Shown piece by piece: positions 18,533-25,792 of a DNA stretch of 64,000 nt (position 1 is the stretch's first letter; the number at the start of each line of letters is the position of its first letter). Both the position numbers and the translations under genes were made by a program. Under the pieces are notes generated by a model that was not told the origin of the DNA, did no database searches, and worked only from the letters and a program-made list of their open reading frames with translations. The DNA is from Candidatus Nitricoxidireducens bremensis (GTDB lineage Bacteria > Pseudomonadota > Gammaproteobacteria > Burkholderiales > Rhodocyclaceae). The stretch lies in assembly GCA_030247725.1 (NCBI GenBank), contig JAOTRT010000011.1, forward strand, positions 62,001 to 126,000. The letters are read 5' to 3'.

Positions 18533-20292
18533 GATAAAAATCCCCCGACTTCCCGGCCTGATCCTGGCCCCGGTGTTGGATTAGGTCCCGGCCGTGGAAA
18601 AGGGATGATGTTGGTACCGACATGCGGATGATCATCGCCTGCAAACCCTTGTGCGGCGGGCGCCGCACAGTTATTGACACGAGTCCAAGGGCGGTAGGCT
18701 GCGGCCGGATCGCCAGCAAAACGCCGCCCAAATTCGCCGGCTCGCATGCGCACTTGCCATGCCTTGCGCTCGGAGCGATAGACATGCCCCGGTTTCGGGG
18801 TGTGGTAGATGCCCACCGGCTTGGTGGTAGTCGTCCAGCCATACCGGCCGGGGCGTTCATCCGTGGCCGTCGCCAACTGGATGGCCTGCTCAGTGCGCTT
18901 GGCTGTGGGGCCACCTACTGCGCGAATCAGGCCGGCATAGTCTGCTTTTCTGTCTTCGGTCTTCTGGGCCGCCCGCCAGGCTGCGCCAATGACTTCGGGG
19001 GCTGCCGTGATGACGGGCTCTTTGATGCGGCGCAGTTCGCGCCATAGCCCTACCGGCGGTCCTCCGATGAAGTTGAATTGGTGGATGCCATGGATGCGCG
19101 CCCAGGCCGTCACGCGGGCGATGGACTCTTCGGCCGGCACGCCGTTCTCGTCAATGTCGATGCCGCTGCCGTCGATGTTCTTGCCGATGTACTTCGCCAC
19201 GTAGTGGGTGGCGCCGCCCTTGGTTGGGTCGATGTCCTCGAAGGTGACGCGGCGCGCCTGGGCACCTCTTTCGTCCGGCGAGTCTTTCAGCGCATAGCGG
19301 CGAATGGTGTTCTTGACGGCGTCGACGTGAAGCGGCGACACGAACAGGAGTAAGTGCCAGTGCGGGGTAGCGTCGTGATGGGGCTCGGCAATGCGCAGGC
19401 CGTAAGGGCTGGCGTAGCTGTGCCTCAAGCTGGAGCGAATTCGCGCCCACAGATCCACGAGGTACGCCTGAGCGCGCTTCGGCGTAGTGCCGTCATAGGA
19501 AGAGTTCGGCATCCCGCTCGCCTCCAATCGTGCGTGCATTCTGCTGGGGCAAGTAAGGGTGACGAAGATGCCGACATGCCCAGCCTCGTTGGCAACCTCC
19601 TCGAAGCCCTTGATACGGACCATGAGTTCATTGCGCCGCAGGGTTGGGTTGGAGAGGCTATGTTCCGCCAGGTCGGCGAGTGTGAAGACTTCGCCGTCTT
19701 CGCTGATGGCCTCGGTCGCCTCCAGAATGCGGGTGTTGCGCCGCAGCTTGTTTCGCTCCGCATCAAGGGATTCCCGACTGACGTAGATGTCCCGTTTGGA
19801 ATGGACGCGCCCCAGTGCGATGGCGACGTTTTCCCGCTCGCGGCCTTGCTGATTGCGTAGGCGACGGCGCCACCATAGGGGATCGGTCAGCCGCGCCAGT
19901 GCCTGCGGGTCGTCGTACTCTTCGCCGGGGGGCTCAATGCCCCACTCGTCGCACAGTTCGGCCACTTGGCAGCGCATCTTGAGCATGCCGCGCGGCGCCC
20001 AGCGCTGGGCGCGGTCGGTGGCACGCTTCGCTTGTTTCGTGGCGATGGCGAGAAGGTCATCATCGGTTGCGTTCGGCGCGATCTTGCAGGCGCCGATCTT
20101 GTCGGCCTGGTCCAGCAGCCAGGTATTGGCTGCAGCAATGCCCTGGCCTGATAGCCGATGGGCATGCTGGCTAAGAGCATCGCGCTTCCAACTGGCGGGC
20201 CATCCCTCGGTCACCTTCTCTATCCAGCTCTGCTGCCGGGACTCGAAAGGATCATGCCGGCTGCTGGCGGCAAATGAATGGCGTGCCCCCAT
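18529..20292 (-). CDS. P2 gpA-like HUH replication endonuclease
   Basis: Rolling-circle replication initiator of the phage replication gene A family. The 587 residues contain the three HUH motifs in order: motif I GIFVTLTCPSRMH (residues 241-253), the metal-binding HWH at 311-313 (TPHWHLLLFV), and the paired catalytic tyrosines Tyr364/Tyr368 in YVAKYIGKN, spaced as in P2 gpA. The N-terminal 240 residues are helical and basic. ATG 20292 is chosen because the 70-residue gene ends two bases upstream (TGA-CC-ATG); a longer reading would run through it. The stop overlaps the next gene. Confidence 0.9.
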   Translation of the reverse strand: MGARHSFAASSRHDPFESRQQSWIEKVTEGWPASWKRDALSQHAHRLSGQGIAAANTWLLDQADKIGACKIAPNATDDDLLAIATKQAKRATDRAQRWAPRGMLKMRCQVAELCDEWGIEPPGEEYDDPQALARLTDPLWWRRRLRNQQGRERENVAIALGRVHSKRDIYVSRESLDAERNKLRRNTRILEATEAISEDGEVFTLADLAEHSLSNPTLRRNELMVRIKGFEEVANEAGHVGIFVTLTCPSRMHARLEASGMPNSSYDGTTPKRAQAYLVDLWARIRSSLRHSYASPYGLRIAEPHHDATPHWHLLLFVSPLHVDAVKNTIRRYALKDSPDERGAQARRVTFEDIDPTKGGATHYVAKYIGKNIDGSGIDIDENGVPAEESIARVTAWARIHGIHQFNFIGGPPVGLWRELRRIKEPVITAAPEVIGAAWRAAQKTEDRKADYAGLIRAVGGPTAKRTEQAIQLATATDERPGRYGWTTTTKPVGIYHTPKPGHVYRSERKAWQVRMRAGEFGRRFAGDPAAAYRPWTRVNNCAAPAAQGFAGDDHPHVGTNIIPFPRPGPNPTPGPGSGREVGGFLS

Positions 20293-20294
20293 GG

Positions 20295-20507
20295 TCAGGC
20301 CATCCCCCCGCAAAGCGGGCAAACCGGCTGCATGACGAGCCAGGGCCGCGCTGAGCCCACCAGTTTGCGGCCGAGTACGACGGCCTGGGCCTCGAAGTTG
20401 AACACCGCAGCCTTTCCGGCGTCCTCGGTCATCGGCTGCAGGGCTGGATAAGGCGTCGCCCACTCATTCGCCAGTGGGTCGAAGACGCGGAAGCGGTCCG
20501 CCGTCAT
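20295..20507 (-). CDS. Small element protein with C-x-x-C
   Basis: A 70-residue protein starting TADRFRVFDPLANEWATPYP and ending PVCPLCGGMA. The final CPLC could be half of a zinc site. Its ATG overlaps the stop of a 28-codon frame (ATGA) and its own stop lies two bases before gpA, so it fits a translationally coupled chain. Family unknown. Confidence 0.55.
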   Translation of the reverse strand: MTADRFRVFDPLANEWATPYPALQPMTEDAGKAAVFNFEAQAVVLGRKLVGSARPWLVMQPVCPLCGGMA

Positions 20508-20590
20508 TTCGACGGCCTCGCTGGCATGCGTTGCGGAACGCTGCGCCGCACTTCGCGGCGCAGGGCCTCACGGCGTTGGGCTGGAGTCAT
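20504..20590 (-). CDS. Possible 28-residue basic peptide
   Basis: A short frame, TPAQRREALRREVRRSVPQR and on, with ATG 20590 and a stop overlapping the next ATG. Position in a coupled chain of small genes is the only support; it could be chance. Arg-rich. Confidence 0.3.
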   Translation of the reverse strand: MTPAQRREALRREVRRSVPQRMPARPSK

Positions 20591-20602
20591 ACGCGCCCCA
20601 GC

Positions 20603-20731
20603 TCAACGGTTGGCAATCTGTGACGATTGTGCCTTCTGAGCGAGCCAGGCGGCGACGAGGAGGCCGACGACCAGCAAGGCAGGGCCGCTGCCCTTGCCGA
20701 CGAGCATGGAAACGGGAGCGGCGATGTTCAT
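20603..20731 (-). CDS. 42-residue single-span membrane protein of the element
   Basis: The protein starts NIAAPVSMLVGKGSGPALLV and continues as one hydrophobic helix (VVGLLVAAWLAQ), ending in a short polar tail. The ATG overlaps the stop of the HTH gene (ATGA), and a strong GAGGAGGG ribosome site lies within the end of that gene. Size and layout resemble both phage single-helix proteins and filamentous-phage coat proteins, but no other filamentous-phage gene is present. Confidence 0.6.
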   Translation of the reverse strand: MNIAAPVSMLVGKGSGPALLVVGLLVAAWLAQKAQSSQIANR

Positions 20732-21387
20732 TGCAGGCCCTCCTCGTCATCCTGCGCGACTTCCGGCGGTTCCGTGCCGGCGAGCGATGCGATGGGACTT
20801 TGGGCGACCCACTGAGCCAGCAGGTCGGCGATGGTGCGCTGGCCATCATCGGTCGGTTTCGGTGCGGCGAGGCTACGGCCCTGCAGGAACCGGAACGCCA
20901 TGTAGTTGGCGGCCATCAGTCCGAAGAGTTCGCGCAGCAGGGCATCGGTGCGCTCGTCATGGTCGGAGAAGAGGCCAGCAGTCGCCGGCTCCCGGAGGAT
21001 AGCGGCAATGCGGTCGTCGCCGACATCCATCTTTTCCAGGGCGGCATCCACTTGCTCGGGCGTCAAAGCCGGCGAGATGCGGAAGGCCATCTGCATGATG
21101 GACTGCACCATCTGCGCACCGGGCTTCGGGGCGACGGCGGCAGCGGCGACCGGCATCAGGCCATCGCCTTCCTTGAGTTCGGCCAAGTCGATGCCCTTGC
21201 CCTGGTAGTAGTCGCGCAGGCCTTCGAGGAACTTCATGTCCGGGATCAGCCGGCCGGTCTCGAACTGCTTGAGCTTGTGGCCGGGAAGATCGGATTCCTC
21301 GATCACGTTCGCTTGGGTGAGGCCAAGCTGATAACGGGCCGCCTTCGATTGAAGGGGGGTAACGGGTAGTTGCTGCGGGATGTTCAT
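20728..21387 (-). CDS. HTH-type element regulator, first gene of the replication operon
   Basis: A 219-residue protein with an XRE-like helix-turn-helix at residues 14-55 (KAARYQLGLTQANVIEESDL then HKLKQFETGRLIPD). A helical C-terminal region follows (LTPEQVDAALEKMDVGDDRI and on). GGAG lies 7 nt ahead of ATG 21387. A promoter and a large inverted repeat precede it, so it is the first product of the replication/integration operon, perhaps a Cro- or Cox-like switch protein. The exact role is inferred. Confidence 0.72.
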   Translation of the reverse strand: MNIPQQLPVTPLQSKAARYQLGLTQANVIEESDLPGHKLKQFETGRLIPDMKFLEGLRDYYQGKGIDLAELKEGDGLMPVAAAAVAPKPGAQMVQSIMQMAFRISPALTPEQVDAALEKMDVGDDRIAAILREPATAGLFSDHDERTDALLRELFGLMAANYMAFRFLQGRSLAAPKPTDDGQRTIADLLAQWVAQSPIASLAGTEPPEVAQDDEEGLQ

Positions 21388-21411
21388 TGTTGCTCCTCTA
21401 AATCACGTTGA

Positions 21412-21443
21412 TCGCAACTCGACTATTTTTAGTCAAGTTGCGA
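21412..21443. promoter_or_regulatory. Large operator-like inverted repeat
   Basis: Two 14-base arms, TCGCAACTcGACTA and TAGTCaAGTTGCGA, pair at 13 of 14 positions around a TTTT loop. It covers the predicted transcription start of the element's minus-strand operon and its first leader bases. No U-tract follows on either strand, so an operator is likelier than a terminator. Confidence 0.65.
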
Positions 21444-21448
21444 CCAGA

Positions 21449-21477
21449 ATTATCGGAGCAACAAATGGGACTGTCAA
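21449..21477 (-). promoter_or_regulatory. Promoter of the element's replication operon
   Basis: Reading the minus strand: TTGACA (21472-21477), a 17-bp spacer, and GATAAT (21449-21454), 62 bp ahead of ATG 21387. The spacer contains TTGTTGCTCC, whose inverse, GGAGCAACAA on the same strand, overlaps the ribosome site and start of the first gene (21387-21396). That gives a second, widely spaced inverted repeat. Confidence 0.72.
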
Positions 21478-21490
21478 GTCCCGATCGAAC

Positions 21491-21505
21491 TTAGTTCGAA
21501 ACTAA
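21491..21505. promoter_or_regulatory. Palindrome TTAGTT-CGA-AACTAA
   Basis: A perfect 6-bp inverted repeat with a 3-base centre, between the repressor stop and the -35 of the replication promoter. It is a plausible binding site for one of the two HTH proteins. Confidence 0.45.
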
Positions 21506-21514
21506 ACAGACCGC

Positions 21515-22240
21515 CTAGCCGGCGCCACTATTCCACGATTCGATTAGTGGAAGCACAGCCTGGAGAAGGTTCGCCTCCTCGTCCCCATGGCGCTTTCGCA
21601 TTTCCGCAACTGCATCAAGCAGTACCTTACGGATGGCTTCTGTGCTTACGTCATTTCGTTCCATCAGGTCGGAAAAGGCGTCCTGAACGGTGTCGGCGAA
21701 GTCCTCGATAAACGCCTTCATAGAGCGAAATTTGACTTCTCCGATCTGCAACCGGTACATGGTTTCGATGATGCCTGCAACTTGCTGCTTCTCCGCGCCG
21801 CCTAGCTGCGTGTAACAGAGCAAGGGAAAGGACACCTTGGCCCATCGCACTTTGGGCTTGCCAGAGGCCGCCGCCTGATCGGCGGCCGGCGCGTCCGGGT
21901 CTTCGCCGAAGATCAGGAATGAGGGGGACACCTTGAGCGCCAGACTCAATATCCGCAGTTCCCTTGCGCCTGGCTTGTAGGTACGGAGTTCGTATCCGCG
22001 AATTGTTGTCCGTGAGATTCCGCGCCCCGCCTTATCCACGACCTTCGTCAGTTCGCTTAGGCCGTCATGGGTCAGCCCGAGCTTCTCGCGGATAGTTCTG
22101 ATCCTTTCGCCGAGCAGGTATTCTGGAGCCTCAGAATCCTGAGTGTCCGCCCAGCTAGGTGATTCCAGCCCAAGCGTGACTGATGCTGGAGTTAGCAGCT
22201 CATCCAGCTTTTCTTCCTCGGTTTTTTTTGTCTTACCCAT
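21515..22240 (-). CDS. XRE-family repressor-like protein of the element
   Basis: A 241-residue regulator. The helix-turn-helix lies at about residues 45-105 (LGERIRTIREKLGLTHDGL, then GISRTTIRGYELRTYKPG, and LSLALKVSPSFLIFGEDP). That ending is the usual end of the XRE/CI DNA-binding domain. The C-terminal part is helical and lacks an obvious S24 peptidase Ser/Lys pair. ATG 22240 is taken; a TTG 19 codons upstream is possible. It sits just upstream of the replication promoter on the same strand and is the likely lysogeny-type repressor. Confidence 0.8.
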   Translation of the reverse strand: MGKTKKTEEEKLDELLTPASVTLGLESPSWADTQDSEAPEYLLGERIRTIREKLGLTHDGLSELTKVVDKAGRGISRTTIRGYELRTYKPGARELRILSLALKVSPSFLIFGEDPDAPAADQAAASGKPKVRWAKVSFPLLCYTQLGGAEKQQVAGIIETMYRLQIGEVKFRSMKAFIEDFADTVQDAFSDLMERNDVSTEAIRKVLLDAVAEMRKRHGDEEANLLQAVLPLIESWNSGAG

Positions 22241-22481
22241 CAGTTCAACCGCCTCGACTACCGCGTGGTTGCTTGGTTTTCGCCAGTTGAGAGACAACCG
22301 GCCAGGATGGGGTAAAGAGGGGGCTTAACATCGGGCCGGATGATACCCCGCCAACCCTCGGAGCGTCCAACCCGCGTACCCACCGGCCTGCCTTCGCCTG
22401 CCATAGAGGGGCGCTTCGGCAGGCCCGTGGATAACGCTCGCGGTGGAGGTTTCCGGACCTGCCTGCAGCCACGTGGCACGG

Positions 22482-22937
22482 CTACGACAGGGCTTCGATG
22501 ATGGCGCTCTTTTCCCCAGCGCTCAGGGTGACGGCGAACTTCACGGCGGCTACGATCTGATCGCGTACCGCCTGGCTGATCTGGCCCTTGATACCGTCGA
22601 GGTTGCCAGACAACTCCCGGACAACGTCGGTACGTTTCAGGGCCAGGACCTCATGGCAAGCGACCTGCGAGTCATGCCGCAGGAAACCGTGATTCGCTGC
22701 ATCTATAGTGACCTGGCATTGCGCCAGGTGCGGACGCTTGGCGACAAACTGATTGACTTCGGAATTGACGATGAAGGTCAGGTAATCGGGATCGCGATCC
22801 CCGACGAGAATCAGAAATTTCGGCTTCGTGACTTGCGGGAAGGCGACTGGGATGCGGATTACGCACCCCGGCACCAGCTGCTTGGCGACATGCTCCTTGA
22901 CCTTGTCGGCCGGGAAATGATCCCCCAGGGGCGCCAT
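22482..22937 (-). CDS. Toxin-like partner of the Panacea antitoxin
   Basis: A 151-residue protein whose ATG overlaps the Panacea stop (TGATG). The pattern GCVIRIPVAF, KPKFLILVGDRD, YLTFIVNSEVN, then HEVLALKRTDVV looks like the SH3-like barrel of PemK/MazF or plasmid-maintenance toxins, but similarity is weak and I infer it from hydrophobic spacing. A C-terminal helical tail of about 45 residues follows. Its place directly after a Panacea gene is the stronger argument that it is the toxin of a PanAT pair. Confidence 0.6.
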   Translation of the reverse strand: MAPLGDHFPADKVKEHVAKQLVPGCVIRIPVAFPQVTKPKFLILVGDRDPDYLTFIVNSEVNQFVAKRPHLAQCQVTIDAANHGFLRHDSQVACHEVLALKRTDVVRELSGNLDGIKGQISQAVRDQIVAAVKFAVTLSAGEKSAIIEALS

Positions 22938-23464
22938 CAACGCGCGTCGAGGTAGGCGATCAGCTCGTCAGCGTTCGGGAGCGTGCGGACGATGGCCGAC
23001 AGGGCGATGGGTTGATTCTCGTCGGTGGCATCCCAGGCGGCATCGTGCGTCAGGTCGGTAAGCTGTCCGAAGCTCTTGCGGCCGTGCTCTTCAATGGCCG
23101 CATCAAGGCAGGCGATTTCCGACTCTGCCAGCAGGGAGGTATCCGCCTCGCGCTTGGGGACGACGGTGCGGCCGTGGGCGATATCGAACGCTTCGACAAT
23201 GATTTCATCCACATCGGGATCAATGCGGCTACGGCCGGCAGGAACCTTCATCATGTCGTAGATCGCGGACGGCACCGGGCCGTACCCCATCGCGATGTAC
23301 CGGTCTCCGCAAATCAGGCGGCCGTAATCCTGGAGGTGTTTCTTGTCGGCCAAGTAGAGCATCTTGGCGATGCTGTGCATGGTCGGCTGCTGAAGTTTTC
23401 GGGCGATAAAAAGGATCGCCTCAAGCGCCTTTTCTCGGTTGAACAAGCGCGCATGAACTGCCAT
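22937..23464 (-). CDS. Panacea-domain antitoxin (SocA-like)
   Basis: A 175-residue protein with the Panacea domain from about residue 15: ALEAILFIARKLQQPTMHSI, AKMLYLADKKHLQDYGRLIC and GDRYIAMGYGPVPSAIYDM are its hallmark helices and turn. This domain is known from SocA and GepA and from antitoxins that neutralise many unrelated toxins. ATG 23464 is chosen for the GGGAGG site 8 nt upstream; a 28-residue longer reading has no such site. It is coupled to the next gene. Confidence 0.85.
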   Translation of the reverse strand: MAVHARLFNREKALEAILFIARKLQQPTMHSIAKMLYLADKKHLQDYGRLICGDRYIAMGYGPVPSAIYDMMKVPAGRSRIDPDVDEIIVEAFDIAHGRTVVPKREADTSLLAESEIACLDAAIEEHGRKSFGQLTDLTHDAAWDATDENQPIALSAIVRTLPNADELIAYLDAR

Positions 23465-23764
23465 TTTGGGGGCCTCCCGCTTGTGAGCCTCACAGCGCCC
23501 ACATGGGCACACGTGGTTATACGGTGGTATCACGATGATATCAGACAAGCCATTTACGGCGCCGTTCCGATCTTCTGAACACCGCCACCAATAGGGGGTA
23601 CTTGTCGCGCTTCGCCAACGCCCAGGGCCTCAACTTGGTATCATTGCGGCCTCTACAATTCCGAAAGACCCCATGTAACCATGCGGGTTTCGGAGCCGTG
23701 GCTAAATGGTGGTTGTAGAAGCGCGATGCGCTATGCAACTGATTAAGCGGGTGTTCGGTGGGGC
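23465..23764. other. Right-end non-coding region of the element
   Basis: About 300 bp between the Panacea start and attR with no convincing gene. It holds a weak minus-strand promoter and palindrome (23516-23540), one copy of the candidate arm-type word (TCTACAATTCC, 23652-23662), and a further GGTTGTAGAAG on the opposite strand near 23711. Confidence 0.6.
23516..23540 (-). promoter_or_regulatory. Possible PanAT promoter with operator
   Basis: On the minus strand a TATAAC -10 (23516-23521) lies about 50 bp ahead of the Panacea ATG. The palindrome TATCA-CGA-TGATA (23528-23540) falls between the -10 and the -35 region. The -35 is poor, so this is a suggestion. Autoregulation by the antitoxin would fit. 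Confidence 0.4.
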
Positions 23765-23810
23765 TTCATAATCCGTAGGTCGAGGGTTCAAGTCCCCCCA
23801 TCACCACCAA
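23765..23810. repeat. attR: second copy of the 46-bp repeat
   Basis: Identical to tRNA-Met positions 16179-16224. Upstream bases do not continue the tRNA, so this is a 3' remnant and not a second tRNA gene. It marks the right boundary of the element. Confidence 0.95.
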
Positions 23811-23862
23811 CATAAACGGCTTCCAGCGATGGAGGCCGTTTGTCTTTCGACCGGAGGTGCCG

Positions 23863-25017
23863 GTGGATTTCGATGTCGTCGTCGTCGGTGGCGGACTCGC
23901 GGGCCTCTCGCTGGCCGTGGCGTTGCGCACGAGCCGGCTCGCCGTCGCCGTCGTCGAAGGCAGTGCGCCGGTCCCGCTTTCCGGATGGGACCCGCGCGTG
24001 TACGCCGTGAGTCCCGGCAACGCCCGCTTCCTGGAATCCATCGGTGCCTGGCGCCATCTCGATGCCGCCCGCATCGCCCCGGTAGAGGCCATGGAGATCC
24101 ATGGCGATGCGGGAGGCCGCCTGGACTTTTCCGCCTACGACAGCGGCGTCGGGCAACTGGCCTGGATACTCGAAGCCTCCCTGATGCAGCGCGAACTATG
24201 GGAATCCGCCAAGCGCCAGGCGAACCTCACCCTGCTGTGCCCCGCCAGGCCCCAGGCCCTGTCCTTCTCCGCCGAGCGCGCCCGCCTCCGGCTCGCCGAC
24301 GGCCGCGAACTGACCGCGCGGCTCGTCGTGGCGGCCGACGGCGCGGATTCCTGGACGCGCAAGGCGGCCGGCATCGATGTGGCGTTCCGCCCCTATGGAC
24401 AGCTCGGCGTCGTGGCCAACTTCGCCTGCGGCAAGCCCCACCGCCACACTGCTTTCCAGTGGTTCCGCCGGGACGGCGTGCTCGCCTATCTGCCCTTGCC
24501 GGAGAACAAGATATCCATCGTCTGGTCCACGCCCGAAGCCCACGCCCGGGAATTGCTGGCCCTGTCGCCGGAAGAGTTCTGCGCCCGGGTCGCGGCGGCC
24601 GGCGAGCATCGCCTCGGCCACCTCGAACTCGTCACGCCGCCCGCCGGCTTTCCCCTGCGCCTGATGCGCCCGCCGCGCAGCGTCGCGCACCGCCTGGCCC
24701 TGATCGGCGATGCCGCCCACGCCATCCATCCCCTTTCCGGCCATGGCATCAATCTCGGCTTCAAGGATGCGGAGGCCCTGGCCGACATGCTCAATACCTG
24801 CCCCACCCACGCCGACTGCGGCGACGAAAGCTGGCTGCGCGGCTACGCGCGCCGGCGCCGGGAGGAAGTCGTCGCGCTACAATCGGTCACCGACGGCCTG
24901 CAAAAGCTGTTCGCCCACGCCAGCCCGCCCGTTGCGCTGTTGCGCAACTTCGGGCTGAACCTGACCAACCGTTTGCCTGTCCTACGCGATGCCCTCGTCC
25001 GCTACGCGATGGGCTGA
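23863..25017 (+). CDS. UbiH/UbiF/Coq6-family FAD hydroxylase
   Basis: Aromatic-ring hydroxylase of the ubiquinone-biosynthesis family, 384 residues. The FAD motifs are complete: DFDVVVVGGGLAGLSLAVAL at the N-terminus, VAADGADSWTRKAAG (DG motif) near residue 150 and LIGDAAHAIHPLSGHGINLG (GD motif) near residue 285. GTG 23863 is chosen because GGAGG ends 5 nt upstream; GTG 23857 overlaps that site. Which ring position it hydroxylates cannot be decided from the sequence. dsbC follows after 21 bp. Confidence 0.86.
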   Translation: MDFDVVVVGGGLAGLSLAVALRTSRLAVAVVEGSAPVPLSGWDPRVYAVSPGNARFLESIGAWRHLDAARIAPVEAMEIHGDAGGRLDFSAYDSGVGQLAWILEASLMQRELWESAKRQANLTLLCPARPQALSFSAERARLRLADGRELTARLVVAADGADSWTRKAAGIDVAFRPYGQLGVVANFACGKPHRHTAFQWFRRDGVLAYLPLPENKISIVWSTPEAHARELLALSPEEFCARVAAAGEHRLGHLELVTPPAGFPLRLMRPPRSVAHRLALIGDAAHAIHPLSGHGINLGFKDAEALADMLNTCPTHADCGDESWLRGYARRRREEVVALQSVTDGLQKLFAHASPPVALLRNFGLNLTNRLPVLRDALVRYAMG

Positions 25018-25038
25018 GAGCTATCCACCGGAGTCTCC

Positions 25039-25758
25039 ATGATCAAACAAGTCCTGATGGGCAGCATGGCTGCCCTGCTCGCCTTCACTGTCCAGGCCGA
25101 CAACGGCGAGGCCGAAGTCAAGAAGGCGGTCGAAGCCTCCCTCGGCAAGACCGTCAAGGTGGACAACGTACGGGAGGCCGGTTTCCTCGGGCTCTACGAA
25201 GTCCAGGTCGGCGGCGACCTCCTCTACACCGACCGGAAGGCGAGTTACCTGCTGATCGGCGATGTCGTGGACGCCAAGTCGCGCCGGAACCTGACCGAGG
25301 AACGCAAGAACCGGCTGGCCCAGATCAAGTTCTCCGACCTACCGCTGGAACTCGCCGTCAAGCAGGTGCGCGGCAACGGAAAGCGCGTCGTCGCCACCTT
25401 CGAGGACCCCAACTGCGGCTACTGCCGCAAGCTCGCCCAGGAACTCCAGGGCGTGAACGACGTGACCATCTACACCTTCCTCTACCCGATCCTCTCGCCC
25501 GATTCCGCCGACAAGGCGAAGTCCGTCTGGTGCGCGCCGGACAAGGCCAAGGCCTGGAACGACCTGATGATTGCCGGCACCGCCCCCGCCTCCGCCGCGG
25601 CTGGCTGCGACGGCGGCACCATCGACAAGGTCACGGCCCTCGGGCGCAAGCTCAACATCCGCGGCACGCCGACCCTCTTCTTCAGCGACGGCAGCCGCAT
25701 CCCCGGCTACGTGAACGGCGCCCAAATCGAGCAGCGCCTCGGCAAGCCGGCCGGCTGA
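25039..25758 (+). CDS. dsbC: Thiol:disulfide interchange protein DsbC
   Basis: Periplasmic disulfide isomerase, 239 residues. A signal peptide (IKQVLMGSMAALLAFTVQA) is followed by the dimerisation domain (VKVDNVREAGFLGLYEVQVG, DLLYTDRKASYLLIGDVVDA). The thioredoxin-like domain carries the CGYC active site (FEDPNCGYCRKLAQEL), the cis-Pro loop (IRGTPTLFFSDG) and a further disulfide pair. GGAG precedes the ATG. Confidence 0.95.
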   Translation: MIKQVLMGSMAALLAFTVQADNGEAEVKKAVEASLGKTVKVDNVREAGFLGLYEVQVGGDLLYTDRKASYLLIGDVVDAKSRRNLTEERKNRLAQIKFSDLPLELAVKQVRGNGKRVVATFEDPNCGYCRKLAQELQGVNDVTIYTFLYPILSPDSADKAKSVWCAPDKAKAWNDLMIAGTAPASAAAGCDGGTIDKVTALGRKLNIRGTPTLFFSDGSRIPGYVNGAQIEQRLGKPAG

Positions 25759-25792
25759 CGTCCCACCCCTGCCGCCCGGACGGTTGCCGGCG

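Larger units (their letters stand above)
16179..23810. mobile_element. 7.6 kb integrated satellite-like element at tRNA-Met
   Basis: A 46-bp direct repeat (16179-16224 and 23765-23810) brackets a block in which every gene is on the minus strand. In transcription order: Panacea antitoxin, toxin-like partner, HTH repressor, second HTH gene, three very small genes, gpA-like replication protein, a coiled-coil protein, a 60-residue basic protein, a DUF4224 protein and the integrase beside attL. No terminase, capsid, tail, zot-like or conjugation gene is present. The gene content fits a rolling-circle-replicating phage satellite or a minimal integrative element that needs a helper for transfer. The left tRNA is intact. 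Confidence 0.93.

Noticed and set aside
20603..20731. Calling the element an inovirus on the basis of the 42-residue single-helix protein
   Set aside because: No zot-like ATPase, minor coat or secretin gene is present, and the replicase is of P2 gpA type.
23765..23810. A second tRNA-Met gene at the right end of the element
   Set aside because: Only the 3' part of the tRNA is present; the 5' acceptor and D-arm are missing. It is the attR repeat.
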